A stretch of DNA of 64,000 bases from Flavobacteriales bacterium (GCA_023957375.1 JAMLHB010000001.1:1872662-1936661); one strand, 5' to 3'. Counted from the stretch's first letter, positions 18,010-31,500 are shown. The notes: generated by a model not told the origin, from the letters alone. Numbers and translations: made by a program.

Positions 18010-19872
18010 ATGAAAACAGCATCTACCCTCGCGTTCGCCGTGCTCCTCTCCCTTGCGGCACAAGCCCAGCTTGCACCCCAGGCGGAAGCCCCGCTATACC
18101 GGCACATGCTGGAGGTGAACGCGCAATGGCAACACATGGACCCGGCCTTGGCGCAAGCCACGGAACCTGTCCATTTCAGCAACGAAGCGGCGCGCATCGC
18201 CAAGCATCTTCATCTGGTAGCCGCCTTTCTGCGCACGCATCCTGCGCCGAACTCCGCTCCTTCCGCCTTGGCCCAACGCAACACCCTGTTGAACGACCTG
18301 GATGCATATGCTGACCGGGGCATATTCCCCAAGAATTACGTGCTCCCCTACCGCAACCCGGTCTTCATCGACCCAGGTGGCACGGCATGCGCCGTGGGCC
18401 AATTGATGATCGAAAGCGGGCACCGCGACCTGGCTGAAAGCATCGACCACGAGCAGGAGCTGGCGTACGTGGCCGAACTGCTGGATTCCCCAACACTTGG
18501 TCCGCCGATCGCGGCTTGGGCCGAGGAACACGGTTTCACCGGTGATGAGTTGGCATGGATCCAACCCGGTTACCCGCCGGCCACGGAATGGAATGCCTTG
18601 GGCGGCGGCACCGACGGGCCGGTGAAGGTGCTGCTGAACTTGCCCGGCAGCTCGATCGTGGTGGCCGGCGCCTTCACTTCCGCAGGGGGAGTGGCTGTAC
18701 AGAACGTGGCCCTGTGGAACGGCACCGGCTTCCAACCCTTGGGCAGCGGGGTGTCCGGTACCATTGTGTGCGGCGCGGTGAAGGGCAACGACATCTACTT
18801 GGGCGGCTACAACCTGAACGGCATCAACGACCTGGCCCGGTGGGACGGTACGCAATGGAGCTTCAGCACCGTGTTCGATGGCAAATTCCCGCAGGTTTTT
18901 GCACTTCATGTGCTGGATGATGTGCTGTACGCAGCCGGTGAAACGCAAGGCTTCGCGGGGCCCGACGAATACGTGATGGGCCTTTCCGGTGATACATGGA
19001 CGCCGTTACCCGGACACTTCAATGCGCCGGTGCGCTGCTTGGGCGAACGGAACGGGCAATTGGTGGCCGGCGGTGGGTTCACGGCCATGGTGGGCGGCGG
19101 ACTGATCGTTCAGCATGTGGCCTTTTTCGGCACCAGCGGCTGGGAGCAATTGGGCAACGGGCTGGAAGGCCCGGTGAACGCATTGGCCAACACAGCGGAC
19201 GGGACACTGTTTGCCGGAGGCGCCATGTACAACGGCACCACGCCGCTCTTCGGGCTGGCGCGGATCGGCATGGGGCCCACGTGGGAACTTCTCCTGCCCA
19301 ACTTGGCCAACTACATCGGCACGCCTTCATCCCCCGACCTTGCGGAGGTGAGGACCTTGGCAGCCGATGGCGCAGGCGTGTGGGCGGGCGGCTCATTCAC
19401 CGTGAGCCAAGGAACCTTGATCGGCAACCATCTGGCCTACTGCAACGGGGTACCGGACGCGTTTGAACCAGGGGCCTTCTTCAACGAACCGGTGAATGCG
19501 CTGGTCCCTGCCTTTGGGGGTACGGGCGTACAGGACCTGGTCGCCGGCGGCGACTTCACCAATGGTAGTTCCGGCCCGGCACCCTACTTGGCGGTAGCCA
19601 CCATCGGCACCGGCGTGCATTCATCCGCGCCCGCAGCCGGTTTTGTCTTATCGCCCAATCCGGCACAGAACGAGTTGCGCATCCTGTTGGAACAAGCCCC
19701 GGGGGCCGGTGCCCATTTAGAGGTGCTGGACGCCCAAGGCCGCACGGTACTGCGCAATCCCGTGGCCGATCGAAGTGCCACCCTGGACATTCAGTCTTTG
19801 GCAGCAGGGCGGTACTCCGTGGTGCTGCACAACGGGAGCGGCGCGGCGCCGGTGGCCTTCATCAAGCATTGA
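18010..19872 (+). CDS. Secreted beta-propeller-like protein with T9SS type A sorting domain
   Basis: 620 residues from the ATG at 18010, which gives a compact signal peptide (MKTASTLAFAVLLSLAAQAQ); the in-frame ATG at 17989 would add seven residues. Residues ~25-190 form an all-helical-looking region with GGTACAVGQLMIE. From ~200 on, repeated segments such as GSSIVVAGAFTSAGGVAVQN, NGQLVAGGGFTAMVGG and GAGVWAGGSFTVSQG suggest a beta-propeller. The C-terminus (FVLSPNPAQNELRILL, then LDAQGRTVL and AGRYSVVL) is a type A sorting domain for the Por/type IX secretion system. It lies on the opposite strand between the kinase and PnuC genes, interrupting their order, and its 3' end overlaps the pnuC 3' end by 11 bp. 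Confidence 0.88.
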   Translation: MKTASTLAFAVLLSLAAQAQLAPQAEAPLYRHMLEVNAQWQHMDPALAQATEPVHFSNEAARIAKHLHLVAAFLRTHPAPNSAPSALAQRNTLLNDLDAYADRGIFPKNYVLPYRNPVFIDPGGTACAVGQLMIESGHRDLAESIDHEQELAYVAELLDSPTLGPPIAAWAEEHGFTGDELAWIQPGYPPATEWNALGGGTDGPVKVLLNLPGSSIVVAGAFTSAGGVAVQNVALWNGTGFQPLGSGVSGTIVCGAVKGNDIYLGGYNLNGINDLARWDGTQWSFSTVFDGKFPQVFALHVLDDVLYAAGETQGFAGPDEYVMGLSGDTWTPLPGHFNAPVRCLGERNGQLVAGGGFTAMVGGGLIVQHVAFFGTSGWEQLGNGLEGPVNALANTADGTLFAGGAMYNGTTPLFGLARIGMGPTWELLLPNLANYIGTPSSPDLAEVRTLAADGAGVWAGGSFTVSQGTLIGNHLAYCNGVPDAFEPGAFFNEPVNALVPAFGGTGVQDLVAGGDFTNGSSGPAPYLAVATIGTGVHSSAPAAGFVLSPNPAQNELRILLEQAPGAGAHLEVLDAQGRTVLRNPVADRSATLDIQSLAAGRYSVVLHNGSGAAPVAFIKH

Positions 19873-20452
19873 GTCCGGGCCGCTGACGCGCCAATAGTTT
19901 TCCCCACTTCACCAAGCCGACCACGGACAGCACCAAGTACATCACGTTCAAGGCCGCGTAGCCCATGTAGCCCACGCGCCAATTGAGGTAGATGCCCACG
20001 CTGTCGGCCACGATGAAGTAGGCCCAGTTGCCGATGTACTTGCGCGCCATCATCCAGGTGGCGATGAAGCTGAACACGGTGACGAAAGCGTCCAAGTGCG
20101 GGAAGTTGCCGTTGAGGTATTGCCCGAGCAGCACTGCGGTGAGGTAGGCCAGCACCAGGCCCGTCGGGATTACAGCAGCATGGAAGGCCCACCGCTGGGC
20201 GCGGATGCGGCTTTCATCACCCCGGCCCCAGCTCCACCAACCGTACACGGCCATCACCACGTAATATCCGTTGAGCACGCTCATGGCCCACGTGTGCGCC
20301 AATGCGTACAGGCCCACACCGATCACACCCGCCACAAAGCCCAGCACCCAGCCGGTGCGCTTACCCCATGCGATGCACAGGGTGAAGGCCACGTTGAGCA
20401 GAACGGCCCCCAGCTCAAGGATCAGGAGGGCTTCAGGGGAGAAGGGATGCAT
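19862..20452 (-). CDS. pnuC: PnuC-family vitamin transporter (possibly thiamine, PnuT-like)
   Basis: 196 residues and about seven transmembrane helices. Family signatures are VVMAVYGWWSWGR and the stretch YIGNWAYFIVADSVGIYLNW near the C-terminus, whose Trp/Asp/Asn residues line the substrate site. PnuC proteins move nicotinamide riboside, while close relatives (PnuT) move thiamine in Bacteroidota. A TPP riboswitch, a TonB receptor and a NadR-like kinase lie within 3-6 kb on the same strand. The kinase argues for nicotinamide riboside and the riboswitch for thiamine, and I cannot separate the two. The gene has no aptamer of its own. Confidence 0.92.
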   Translation of the reverse strand: MHPFSPEALLILELGAVLLNVAFTLCIAWGKRTGWVLGFVAGVIGVGLYALAHTWAMSVLNGYYVVMAVYGWWSWGRGDESRIRAQRWAFHAAVIPTGLVLAYLTAVLLGQYLNGNFPHLDAFVTVFSFIATWMMARKYIGNWAYFIVADSVGIYLNWRVGYMGYAALNVMYLVLSVVGLVKWGKLLARQRPGLNA

Positions 20453-20499
20453 GCGTTGCCCGGCAATTCGTCAAAACGCCCGGTTCACCCGTTGCCGGA

Positions 20500-21240
20500 T
20501 CACTTCCGCACATTGGCCCTGCGCAGCACGAAATTCTGGCCGAGGTACACCTTGCGCACCTGTTCATCCGCCGCCAGTTCCTCCGCGGTTCCCTGCTTGA
20601 GGATCTTCCCCTCGAAGAGCAAGTAGGCGCGGTCGGTGATGCTGAGCGTTTCCTGCACGTTGTGATCGGTGATCAGCACGCCGATGTCGCGGTCCTTGAG
20701 GTGGGACACGATGCCCTGGATATCTTCCACGGCAATGGGGTCCACGCCGGCGAAAGGCTCATCGAGCAGTATGAACTTGGGCTCCGTGGCTAAGCTGCGG
20801 GCGATCTCGGTGCGCCTGCGTTCACCGCCGCTGAGCACGTCGCCCATGCTCTTGCGCACGTGGCCCAGACTGAATTCGTCGAGCAGGCTTTCCAGCTTCC
20901 TGGACTGCTCCGCCTTGGTAAGTTTGGTCATTTCCAAAATCGCGCGGATGTTGTCTTCCACGCTGAGCTTGCGGAACACGCTGGCCTCCTGCGGCAGGTA
21001 CCCGATGCCGAGCTGCGCCCGCTTGTACATGGGCAATTGGGTGATCTCGGTCTTGTCCAGGAACACGCGGCCTTCGTTGGGCTTTACCAGGCCGACGATC
21101 ATGTAAAAGCTGGTGGTCTTTCCGGCCCCGTTGGGGCCCAGCAGGCCCACGATCTCGCCCTGGTGCACCTCCACGCTCACGCCCCCCACCACCGTACGGC
21201 GTTTGTAGCGTTTCACGATGTGGTCGGCGCGCAGGATCAT
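20500..21240 (-). CDS. lptB: LPS export ABC transporter ATPase LptB
   Basis: 246 residues. It powers extraction of lipopolysaccharide from the inner membrane by LptFG. Walker A is [20 protein letters not shown], the Q-loop is [14 protein letters not shown], the ABC signature is [18 protein letters not shown], Walker B is [13 protein letters not shown] and the switch His is in [12 protein letters not shown]. The [11 protein letters not shown] and HNVQETL segments single out LptB among ABC ATPases. It is the third gene of a tatC-DUF5686-lptB operon; its ATG overlaps the preceding stop by one base (TGATG). Confidence 0.96.
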   Translation of the reverse strand: MILRADHIVKRYKRRTVVGGVSVEVHQGEIVGLLGPNGAGKTTSFYMIVGLVKPNEGRVFLDKTEITQLPMYKRAQLGIGYLPQEASVFRKLSVEDNIRAILEMTKLTKAEQSRKLESLLDEFSLGHVRKSMGDVLSGGERRRTEIARSLATEPKFILLDEPFAGVDPIAVEDIQGIVSHLKDRDIGVLITDHNVQETLSITDRAYLLFEGKILKQGTAEELAADEQVRKVYLGQNFVLRRANVRK

Positions 21241-23744
21241 CAGAAGTTGACGGCGAGCTTCAAACGTAAGGCGAAGAGGTTGGTGCCGGCGTGGTCGTTG
21301 TAGCGCAGGCGCCAGACACCGTCCACGCGCAAGATCTTCAGGATGTTTTCCACCCCGGCGCTCACCTCCACAAAGGGCCCGTTGTCCAGGCGGTACATGC
21401 CGGGCAGCAGGAGCATTTCCTTCTGGGTGCGCGCCAGGTCCAGGTCTCCAGCCACAGCCTTTCCCACCACTACCTCCCGCCACTTCAGGCGGCGCACCAG
21501 GGGGATCCGGTTGAAGAAGAGACCCTCGAAATGGTGTTCCACAAACAACTGCGCGTAGCGGTCACTGATGAACTCGAAGTAGTTCATGGTGTTGAACGCG
21601 AGGTCGTCGTAATAGAACGTTTCGTTGCCGCTGTGCAGGATCAACAACGGATACGGCAGGTCGCCCCAGATGCGGCCGGCCTCGGCGTTGATGCGCATCC
21701 AACCGAATGCACCGAGCTGCAGGCGCTGGTACACGTGGGCCACTACCTTGCTGTAGCCGTATTCGCTCCGGGCCATCTTGGGCAGGCCCGTGGCCAGGTG
21801 CAGCTCCACCGTAGGGTATTTGGTGCCCAGGCTCATGCGCGTGAAGTCCCCGCTGACGTACTTCTCCTTGTAGGCGAAGCGTGTGTTCAGGGCCACTTCG
21901 GCGGTTTGCAGCGCGTTGATCTTCACCGCCGGTTCCCCGGCAGGCCCCGGCCGGAGGTACTCCAGGTCGCCCAAGGGGAACAACGTCCGGTAGCGCAGCA
22001 ACAGCGTGTTGTCGAAGCCGGTGAACCACTCGCGCTGGTAGCTGGCCCGGCTCTCCTCCACCAGGGTGAGCTTGGTGTTGGGCGTGCGGCGAAAGACACT
22101 GCTGAGGATGTTGTCCTGCCGGAAGGCGTTCACGCTTTCGCCGAGCTGCTCCAGGTCCTGCTTGTAGCCCACCTCGAGGATCTGGCGGGAGCGCTTGCTG
22201 ACAAACATTTTTCCGCCCACGCCGAACTTGAAGCGGCCGTCCCGTGTGCCGTAGGCCCCGTAGGCGTTCAGTTCGTGCCGGGTGCTGAAGGCGGAGCTGG
22301 TGCGCCCGCCGATGCGGAAACGGTTGCCCTCCACCGGATTGAAGCTGTACGTGGTGAAGTACGGGCCAAGGTCGATCTTGCCTTTGGTGTAATAGCCCGT
22401 GGTGATGGCTGTAACGATGTCCACATACGTGCGGAACCGCGGAATGGTCTTCATGGTGTCCACCATGTGGTAGATGGTCACCTCCTGCTTGGAGAGGTTC
22501 TCGTGCCGGTTCTCGTCCCAGTAGGCCGCGCCCAAGCTCAACGGGTCGATGTCCATCACCACCTCGTCAGCCCCGGCGTAGAACGCATCGGGCATGGGCT
22601 TGTTGATGGTAAAATCGCGGTAGCTGGCCTTCCGCCGGCCATAGAAACCCTGCACCGGATGCTTGGGGTCCTTCCCGCGGTCCTTGATGACGTTGAGGTC
22701 CACCAGCAGTTCATCCCGGGTGAGCATCCACACCTCGGGCTGCACCTGGCCGTACTCCTGCTTCACCTGGAAGGCTTGCACGAAATTGAGGTTGGCACCC
22801 GGGGCGATGGTGGCCTCAATGCTCTTCACGGCATAGCTGGTGTCATTCACCCACATCTCACCGGTGAAGGCCAGTTCCTGCACGCGTTTGGGCTTGAAGG
22901 AGATGCGGTAGCACCAGTTGTTGCCCACCCAGTTGCTGTCCAGCAGGTAGTAGTCATAGAAGGTGCGGCCGCCGTCGGCAATGGGGCTGATGAAGTTCTT
23001 GCCGAAGATCACCAGGTAGTTGTCGTAGATGTTCACGTTCTGGTACATGTCACCCATGAAACTGGCGATGCTGGGGTTCTCCAAGCCGCTGACCTTGGTG
23101 CCGTGGATCACCTCGCGCCGCGTCCGCGGCTTCTGCCGGTAGTACACTTCGCTGAGCGTTTCCGTCATGAAGATGGGCAGGAACGGCTTCCCCCCCGTGG
23201 TGTCCACATTGTCGAAGATGAAGGCGAAATCCTTGAAGATCTTCTTCTTCTCGAAGTCCTCGGTGATGTTGTTCAGATCAAACTCCACCTTGTTGTAGGC
23301 CTCGTACTGGTACGCCTCGAGTTTTTCGCGGTTGTTCACGGGCTTGTTGGCCACTAAGCGGCGCAGGATGGGGAAGGCGGGGTTGCCCTTGTAGGTGACC
23401 ACCACCTCGGCCAGTTGTTGGGTGGCGGGCTTCAGGCGGATGTCGATCTGCTGGGCCTGGTCGCGCCTCACCTTGGCCATGAACGGCTCGTAGCCCACGC
23501 TTACCGCACGGATGCTGTCGGTGGCATAGTAGGTCTCCATGCTGTACCGGCCGTCGAAGTCGGTGACGGCCGATACGCGGCTGTCCATGAAGCCCACGTT
23601 CACGAACGGCAATGGCTCGCCGGTGGCGGCATCGGTGACCGTGCCGGTGATGCGGGTGGTTTGTGCCGAGGCCATCAGCATGCTTGCGGCCGCCACGCCC
23701 CCCAACAGGATGCGCAACACGGATCGGCTCGGGCGGTGGATCAT
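21240..23744 (-). CDS. DUF5686 family outer-membrane protein with CarboxypepD_reg domain
   Basis: 834 residues. A signal peptide ([18 protein letters not shown]) is followed by a carboxypeptidase-regulatory-like domain ([19 protein letters not shown]) and then a long region with the conserved start [20 protein letters not shown] typical of DUF5686. The second half is beta-rich and ends in [11 protein letters not shown], so an outer-membrane barrel is probable. The family is restricted to Bacteroidota and has no established function. The start overlaps the tatC stop by 4 nt (ATGA) and the stop overlaps the lptB start by 1 nt, so translation of all three is coupled. The frame is open upstream under tatC, but the signal peptide fixes this start. 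Confidence 0.92.
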   Translation of the reverse strand: MIHRPSRSVLRILLGGVAAASMLMASAQTTRITGTVTDAATGEPLPFVNVGFMDSRVSAVTDFDGRYSMETYYATDSIRAVSVGYEPFMAKVRRDQAQQIDIRLKPATQQLAEVVVTYKGNPAFPILRRLVANKPVNNREKLEAYQYEAYNKVEFDLNNITEDFEKKKIFKDFAFIFDNVDTTGGKPFLPIFMTETLSEVYYRQKPRTRREVIHGTKVSGLENPSIASFMGDMYQNVNIYDNYLVIFGKNFISPIADGGRTFYDYYLLDSNWVGNNWCYRISFKPKRVQELAFTGEMWVNDTSYAVKSIEATIAPGANLNFVQAFQVKQEYGQVQPEVWMLTRDELLVDLNVIKDRGKDPKHPVQGFYGRRKASYRDFTINKPMPDAFYAGADEVVMDIDPLSLGAAYWDENRHENLSKQEVTIYHMVDTMKTIPRFRTYVDIVTAITTGYYTKGKIDLGPYFTTYSFNPVEGNRFRIGGRTSSAFSTRHELNAYGAYGTRDGRFKFGVGGKMFVSKRSRQILEVGYKQDLEQLGESVNAFRQDNILSSVFRRTPNTKLTLVEESRASYQREWFTGFDNTLLLRYRTLFPLGDLEYLRPGPAGEPAVKINALQTAEVALNTRFAYKEKYVSGDFTRMSLGTKYPTVELHLATGLPKMARSEYGYSKVVAHVYQRLQLGAFGWMRINAEAGRIWGDLPYPLLILHSGNETFYYDDLAFNTMNYFEFISDRYAQLFVEHHFEGLFFNRIPLVRRLKWREVVVGKAVAGDLDLARTQKEMLLLPGMYRLDNGPFVEVSAGVENILKILRVDGVWRLRYNDHAGTNLFALRLKLAVNF

Positions 23745-24568
23745 GTGCGGGCGTGTTCCGGTGCGGGCTTTTCGCGTATGCGCCGGGTGCGCGCAGCCAG
23801 GAAAATACTGCCCTCGTACAGGGCGATCAATGGGATGGAGACGATGATCTGGCTGGTGACATCGGGCGGGGTGATGATGGCGGCGATGATCAAAATGGCC
23901 ACATAGGCATGGCGGCGGTAGGTGCGCAGGAAGGAAGGCCCCACCAAGCCCGTGCGGGCCAGGAAATACACGATCATCGGCAGCTCGAACATCACACCCG
24001 TCCACAGCGTCAGTGAGGTGATGGTGCCGATGTAGCTGTTGAGGTCCACTAGGTTGGGTACGCTGGCGCTCACGGTGTACGTGCCCAGGAACTGGATGCT
24101 CATGGGCGCCAGCACATAGTAGCCGAAGACCACCCCGCAAAGGAAGAGGAGGCTGGCGAAGAAGACCACGCCCCGCACCGCCTTCCGCTCCCCGGCCGCA
24201 AGGCCCGGCTTCACAAAGCGCCATGCTTCCCACAGGATGTACGGGAAGGCAAGGATGAGCCCGGCCACGAACGACACCATGATGTGCACCATGAACTGCC
24301 CGGCCATGGTGGTGTTCATCAGGGTGAAGCCCGAATGGTCCATGCAGAAGGAGCGGTCCAATCCCAGCTTCAGCGCCAATTGGCAAAACACGTGGTAGGT
24401 CAGGAAATCAGGCCGTTGGGGTGCCAGAATGATGCGGTCAAACACCACGTCCTTAAAAACGAACGCCGCCACCATGCCCACGCCCACCGCCAACGCCGAA
24501 CGCACCAAGGTCCACCGCAACGCCTCCAAATGCTCCAGGAACGTGAGCTCCTTCCGTGGTTCCGCCAT
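23741..24568 (-). CDS. tatC: Sec-independent protein translocase subunit TatC
   Basis: 275 residues with six predicted transmembrane helices. It is the receptor of the twin-arginine pathway, which moves folded proteins across the inner membrane. The N-terminal LTFLEHLEALRWTLVRSALA is the conserved cytosolic signal-binding segment, and FPYILWEAWRFVKPGL and the later ITPPDVTSQIIVSIPLIALYE are family hallmarks. The frame extends 21 codons upstream, but the start at 24568 fits the family. An exact -7 box lies about 30 nt upstream. No tatA is in the window. Confidence 0.97.
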   Translation of the reverse strand: MAEPRKELTFLEHLEALRWTLVRSALAVGVGMVAAFVFKDVVFDRIILAPQRPDFLTYHVFCQLALKLGLDRSFCMDHSGFTLMNTTMAGQFMVHIMVSFVAGLILAFPYILWEAWRFVKPGLAAGERKAVRGVVFFASLLFLCGVVFGYYVLAPMSIQFLGTYTVSASVPNLVDLNSYIGTITSLTLWTGVMFELPMIVYFLARTGLVGPSFLRTYRRHAYVAILIIAAIITPPDVTSQIIVSIPLIALYEGSIFLAARTRRIREKPAPEHART

Positions 24569-24594
24569 GCCCCATCGGCCAAAGAAGGCCGCGC

Positions 24595-24602
24595 CAAAGA
24601 TA
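24595..24602 (-). promoter_or_regulatory. -7 box of the tatC operon
   Basis: Minus-strand TATCTTTG (TAnnTTTG), 26 nt before the tatC ATG. Confidence 0.55.
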
Positions 24603-24763
24603 GAAGCGCATGAAGGCCAAGCCCTTGCCATACGGCCAGGTTATCAACGCCCGGCCGCTGCGCTCCCAAAAGCGCCAAAGGTTTCCAAGATGATGGCTCG
24701 GATGTACTGGACATTGCACCGATCGCACTACCTTTCAGCGGTAAATCCATTTTATCGGCAACC

Positions 24764-26971
<2,208 letters not shown>

Positions 26972-27000
26972 TCCAATCCGGCCAGAACACGACGTTGCAC

Positions 27001-27168
27001 ATGGGTACACGGATCGCCATGGTCATTGGGCTCACGGCCCTCTTCATCGGTTGGTTGCTCTACCGGCTTCTGGTAAAGCGCGACCTGCGGGAACACAAGG
27101 ACACGCTTGCCGTTGTCGGCTTGTTCATTGGAGCATGGGCGCTATTGGCCTATTGGCTCTGGGGGTGA
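27001..27168 (+). CDS. Small two-helix membrane protein
   Basis: 55 residues, starting 29 bp after the recQ stop on the same strand. Two hydrophobic helices (IAMVIGLTALFIGWLLYRLL and LAVVGLFIGAWALLAYWLW) flank a short charged hairpin (VKRDLREHKD). The hydrophobic pattern and the stop directly after the second helix argue for a real gene. It has no recognisable family and no clear ribosome-binding site. Confidence 0.5.
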   Translation: MGTRIAMVIGLTALFIGWLLYRLLVKRDLREHKDTLAVVGLFIGAWALLAYWLWG

Positions 27169-27210
27169 TGCCGGAGCTCCTTCAATTGAAGTTGGGCAGT
27201 GGCCGGCGGC

Positions 27211-27258
27211 TGGTGATTGGTGATTGGTGATTGGTGATTGGTGATTGGTGATTGGTGG
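27211..27258. repeat. Tandem 7-bp repeat (TGGTGAT)n
   Basis: Six uninterrupted copies of TGGTGAT followed by a partial copy. A two-copy version (TTGGTGATTGGTG) is found next to the left end of the IS at 9.08 kb. No coding function. Confidence 0.85.
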
Positions 27259-27303
27259 TAAACGGCTTACGCCTGGGGTTGCCAAACAAACGGCAACAGC
27301 CAA

Positions 27304-28497
27304 CTACACCCCAAGCTCCCGCAGCGCCCCCCACACCATCACGCCCGCCCCGATGGCCATGGCCTCTTCGGCGATGTTGAAGGTCGGCGTGTGCAACCCC
27401 GGAGCAGGACCTTTCTTCGGATTGCCCGTGCCCAAGCGGAAGAAGCAGCCCGGCATCACCTGTGTGTAGAAGGCGAAGTCCTCGCTGCCCATGCGGGCTG
27501 GCATCTCCACCACGTGCTCCGCGCCCAGAAATTCCGCAGCCGCGCCCCGGATGCGCTCCGTCAACGGCGGGTCGTTCACCAGCACCGGATAACCGCGCCT
27601 TACTTCAACATCGCAGGAGCCTCCGTGCAGTGCGCAGATCTCGGCAGCCCTGCGCGGCAGCCACCCATGCAGCTCCGTGCGCAGGCCTTCATCGAAGGTG
27701 CGCAGCGTGCCGGCGACCCGCACTTCATCCGGAACCACGTTGGTGGCCCCGTCGGCGATCACGCGGCCAAAGCCCAGTACCAGCGGATGACCCTTCCGCC
27801 ATGCATCAAATTCCTCCTTCAGGGCAAGAAGCAGCCGCGCGGAGATCACGATGGGGTCAACCAGCTTTTCCGGCTGCGCCGCATGGCCCCCCTTGCCCTT
27901 TACGGTGATGTAGACCTCATCGCTGCTGGCCATGAACGGCCCGGCATGGAAGCCCACCTTGCCCACCTCCAGCTCCGGGGTGACGTGCTGCCCGAGAATG
28001 CCTCCCGGCACGGGGTCTTTCAACGCACCCTCCTCCAGCACTATTGAGGCGCCGCCGGGGATCTTCTCCTCGCCCGGCTGAAAGAGCAGCAACACGGTGC
28101 CGCGCCAATCCGCCCGCAGCTGGTGCAGGATGCGCCCCGCCGCCAGCACCATCGCCGTGTGCGCATCGTGGCCGCAGGCGTGCATCACGCCGGGGTTCAT
28201 GGACCGGTACGGCAAACCTTCCGCTTCCTGGATGGGCAATGCATCCATGTCCGCCCGCAGGCACACGGTGGGGCCGGGCTTTGCGCCGTGCACCACGCCG
28301 ATCACCCCGGTGCCGGCAATGCCGGTGCGCGTTTCAATGCCGTACCCACGCAGGCGCTCAGCGATGTAGCGGCCAGTTTCATGCTCCTGGAAGCTCAGCT
28401 CCGGTTGCATGTGCAATTGCCGTCGCACCTCCACGGCGTCCATGTGCCCCATCTTCACCAAGCGCTGCACGCGCTCCACCGTCAACGCTTCAGCCAT
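27304..28497 (-). CDS. M20-family amidohydrolase (N-acyl amino acid / hippurate hydrolase type)
   Basis: 397 residues. A zinc-dependent hydrolase of N-acylated amino acids or a related amide. Metal ligands are visible in CLRADMDALPI, VMHACGHDAHTAM and FQPGEEKIPGG, with the later catalytic His in the KGKGGHAAQPEKLVDP lid domain and the C-terminal ARMGSEDFAFYTQ. It has no signal peptide, so it acts in the cytoplasm. It starts 3 bp from the stop of the upstream TolB/BamA-like gene and is probably co-transcribed with it. The exact substrate is not decided. Confidence 0.94.
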   Translation of the reverse strand: MAEALTVERVQRLVKMGHMDAVEVRRQLHMQPELSFQEHETGRYIAERLRGYGIETRTGIAGTGVIGVVHGAKPGPTVCLRADMDALPIQEAEGLPYRSMNPGVMHACGHDAHTAMVLAAGRILHQLRADWRGTVLLLFQPGEEKIPGGASIVLEEGALKDPVPGGILGQHVTPELEVGKVGFHAGPFMASSDEVYITVKGKGGHAAQPEKLVDPIVISARLLLALKEEFDAWRKGHPLVLGFGRVIADGATNVVPDEVRVAGTLRTFDEGLRTELHGWLPRRAAEICALHGGSCDVEVRRGYPVLVNDPPLTERIRGAAAEFLGAEHVVEMPARMGSEDFAFYTQVMPGCFFRLGTGNPKKGPAPGLHTPTFNIAEEAMAIGAGVMVWGALRELGV

Positions 28498-28500
28498 GGT

Positions 28501-31500
28501 TCAAATATCCAAGCTCAGCGAGAACTGGAAGATGCCCTTCTGGACCACGCCGTCGTCCACGCCCCAGGCCCAGTCGCCACGCATGAAATAGCCCAGCAGG
28601 CGGGCGCGCACGCCGAAGCCGTATCCCCAGATGATCGGCTCCCGCTGGTTGCGGATGGTGATGGTGAGCGGGTTTCGATTGATCACTTGGCGGTTGAAGA
28701 AATTGTCCTCGGCATAGGGGTTGTCGCCCGTCCATGCAGTGCCCGCATCGGCGAAGGCGACCAGTTGGAAGGTCTGCAGGAAATCGCTTTGCAGCGGGCG
28801 GTCCAGCAGGTAGCGGAACACGGGCAGGCGCAGCTCGGAGTTGGCCACGGCGAAGGCATTTCCGTTGCGGGCGTTGTACCAGAATCCGCGCATGGGTGCG
28901 GCAAGGCTTTGGTAGAAGTAGTTCTGCGTGAAGTCGATCGGGATGCTGTTGTCGGTCTTCGCGAAGAGCCAGTTGTCCACCCCGCCCAGGAAGAAGACCA
29001 CCTTGCGGCTGCCCATGGAGGCGGACCCGGCCAAGCGGTTCACCCAAGTGAGCTCGCGGTGCAGGGCCAGGCCGTTGCGCAGGTCGAAGCCCACCACCTG
29101 CATGTCGGTCTTAGCCCCGTCGGGCTGCTGGTAGTATTCACCGAAAACCTTGGCCTTCCAACCGTTGTACAGGTTGAGCCCGCGCGGGCGGCTGCTGTCG
29201 TACACATATTCCAATTTGGCGCTCACGGTGTGGTCCTTGTCGTTCGCGCGTGCCAGGGAGAACTGGTCGATGCTTTGGGTAACGTAGCGGTCGTTGCGGT
29301 ACGTGATGGAGGCGCGCAGGGAGGTGAGCTCATCGAACGGATAGGACAAGCGGTAGGTGGCGGAGTGGGTGAGCAGCTTTACGACACCGATGTTGCTGAC
29401 GCCCTGGGTGGCCTGGCGCTGGAACGTGAGGTCCTTGTCCAGCCTGCGCTTGAGGTCGCTGAACTGCAGCAGGTAGGTGTTATTGTTCAGGTCCAGCGCC
29501 AGGCGGAACCCGCCGGTGATCTTGTAGTCCTCAAAGAGGTCGCTGATGCCCATGCGCATCAAGCCGCTGAGGCCGGGATTGAGCGCATCCGGACCGGTGA
29601 ACGGCTGGTAGAAGTCGGATGAATAGCTGTTGTCCAATTGGGTCAGTACCTCATCGGTGGCGAAGTTCACCTGATAGATGCGCTGCTCCGGAAAGATGAG
29701 CGTAGTGGCCAGCGCACTGTCCCGGGGCACCTCGGTGAGGCCGATCACGGGGACCTCCTCTTCCTTCTCGCCGGCCTCCGGTCTGGCCGGAGGTGGTGCG
29801 GTTTCGTCACTGAACCGGTAATTGCGGATGTCCACCGCATTTGCCGCCGTGTCCGGCACTGCGGGCAGGTCCACCTTTACCACCGTGCTCATGTCGTCCG
29901 TCACCGAACCCGGTGCCTGGGCCTTGCGCGTATCACGCATGGGCGGCGGTTCCGGTTCCCCGCCCGGGCGGGCTTGGGCCGTGGGCCCCGTGTAAAAATG
30001 GTACCGGCCGTCCATGAACACCAGTTCGGACAGTCGGCCATGCCCGGCCTGGACATCCTGCTCCAGGATGCCGCGCCGATAGTTGGAAATGCGTTCCGCC
30101 ACTGTGAAGTAGCGGTAGTGGATGATGGTGTCCACAGCGGCTACCGCGCTGTCGTAGTGCGCCACCCACCGGTCGCGCAGCTCATTGGCGTTGCTCAGCC
30201 AGGTATAGCGCGTGCTGTCGTACATGGCCGGTTGGCGTTCGTTGACGGCTGGTGTACGGGTGAGGCGCTTGAGCACCGTGCCGCGCTTCGCGAGGTCATA
30301 CAGGAAAATGTCCTTGCTGTTGGCCACCCACGTGGGTTCGGCGTTTGCACGGAGGGTGTCGTCGGTGCGGTTGCTGCTGAAGATGATGGAGCGGCCGCCA
30401 TCGGCAAAAGCCGGGTCCAGGTCGTCCCACTGGTCGTCGGTCAGTTGTTCCTGCCTGTTGCCGATCACGTAGTAGATGTACAGGTCGGTCCGCCCTTCGC
30501 GTACCCCGCTGAAGATCATGTTGCGGCCGTCCGGGCTGTAGCTCATGCTGAGCACCTTCTCCAGCTGGAACACGGGTTTTCGGACGGTTTTGCGGTCGTC
30601 CAGGGTATGGGTGTTCAGCAGCAGCTCCCCCTTGCGCTCGGTGGTCCAGGTCAGCGCTCCGCCGGTGGGGTGCCAGGCCAGCACGGGCCAGCTGATGTCG
30701 ATGATGCGGTCGATCTTCTTCTCGCCCTTGGCGATGCGCTTCACCTTCTTGGTGCCCAGGTCGTACAGCCACACCTTGTATTGCCCCAGCTCATTGCTCA
30801 CCCACGCCGCATGCCTCCCATCAGGGCTGAGCTTGAATTGCGAATACGTCCTCGTTTTCCTTGTTTTCACGTCCAGCTCGGGCAAGTCCATGGCTTCCCG
30901 CAGCCGCTCCTGCTCGGCATAGCGCGCCCGGTAATGGTTGAAGCACTCCTCCATGATGGCCTTCATCGGCACCCCGAGCACGTACATGAACCCGCTGTCG
31001 GCGTTGCGGCTCACCCGGGTCATGTACAGGATATTGGGGATCACGGCCGGGCCGTACACGTCGGCCACATAGCTCCACAGCGCCTGGCCGGCCAGTGCGG
31101 CATCGGCACCTGCCAACCGGTTGAACTTGATGTAGCGGCCGGTGATCACCCCGTCGCGAACGCGGCTTTCGGCCTCCGCCCCCCAAGGGCCGCTCACATA
31201 GCCCACCAACCCCTTGGTGTACCATTCGGGCAGGTTCATGGTGGCGCTGTTGCGAAGCACCTCCCGCCAGTTGCCGCCGAACATCATCTGGTCCAGCAGC
31301 ACCTGGGCAATGCCCGATCGCACTTGCCGGTCCAGCAGCGCGCGGTCCCCCTCATTGTACACGAACACCTTGGTACCCACGATGCGCGTCACCCCGCCGA
31401 TGTTATACAGCTCATCGTCGGTAAGACCGATGTTGCTCTGCCGGAAATCGCTTTGCGTGTTGTACACCACGAACTGCAGGCGCTCGTCCAGGGTGTGGTC

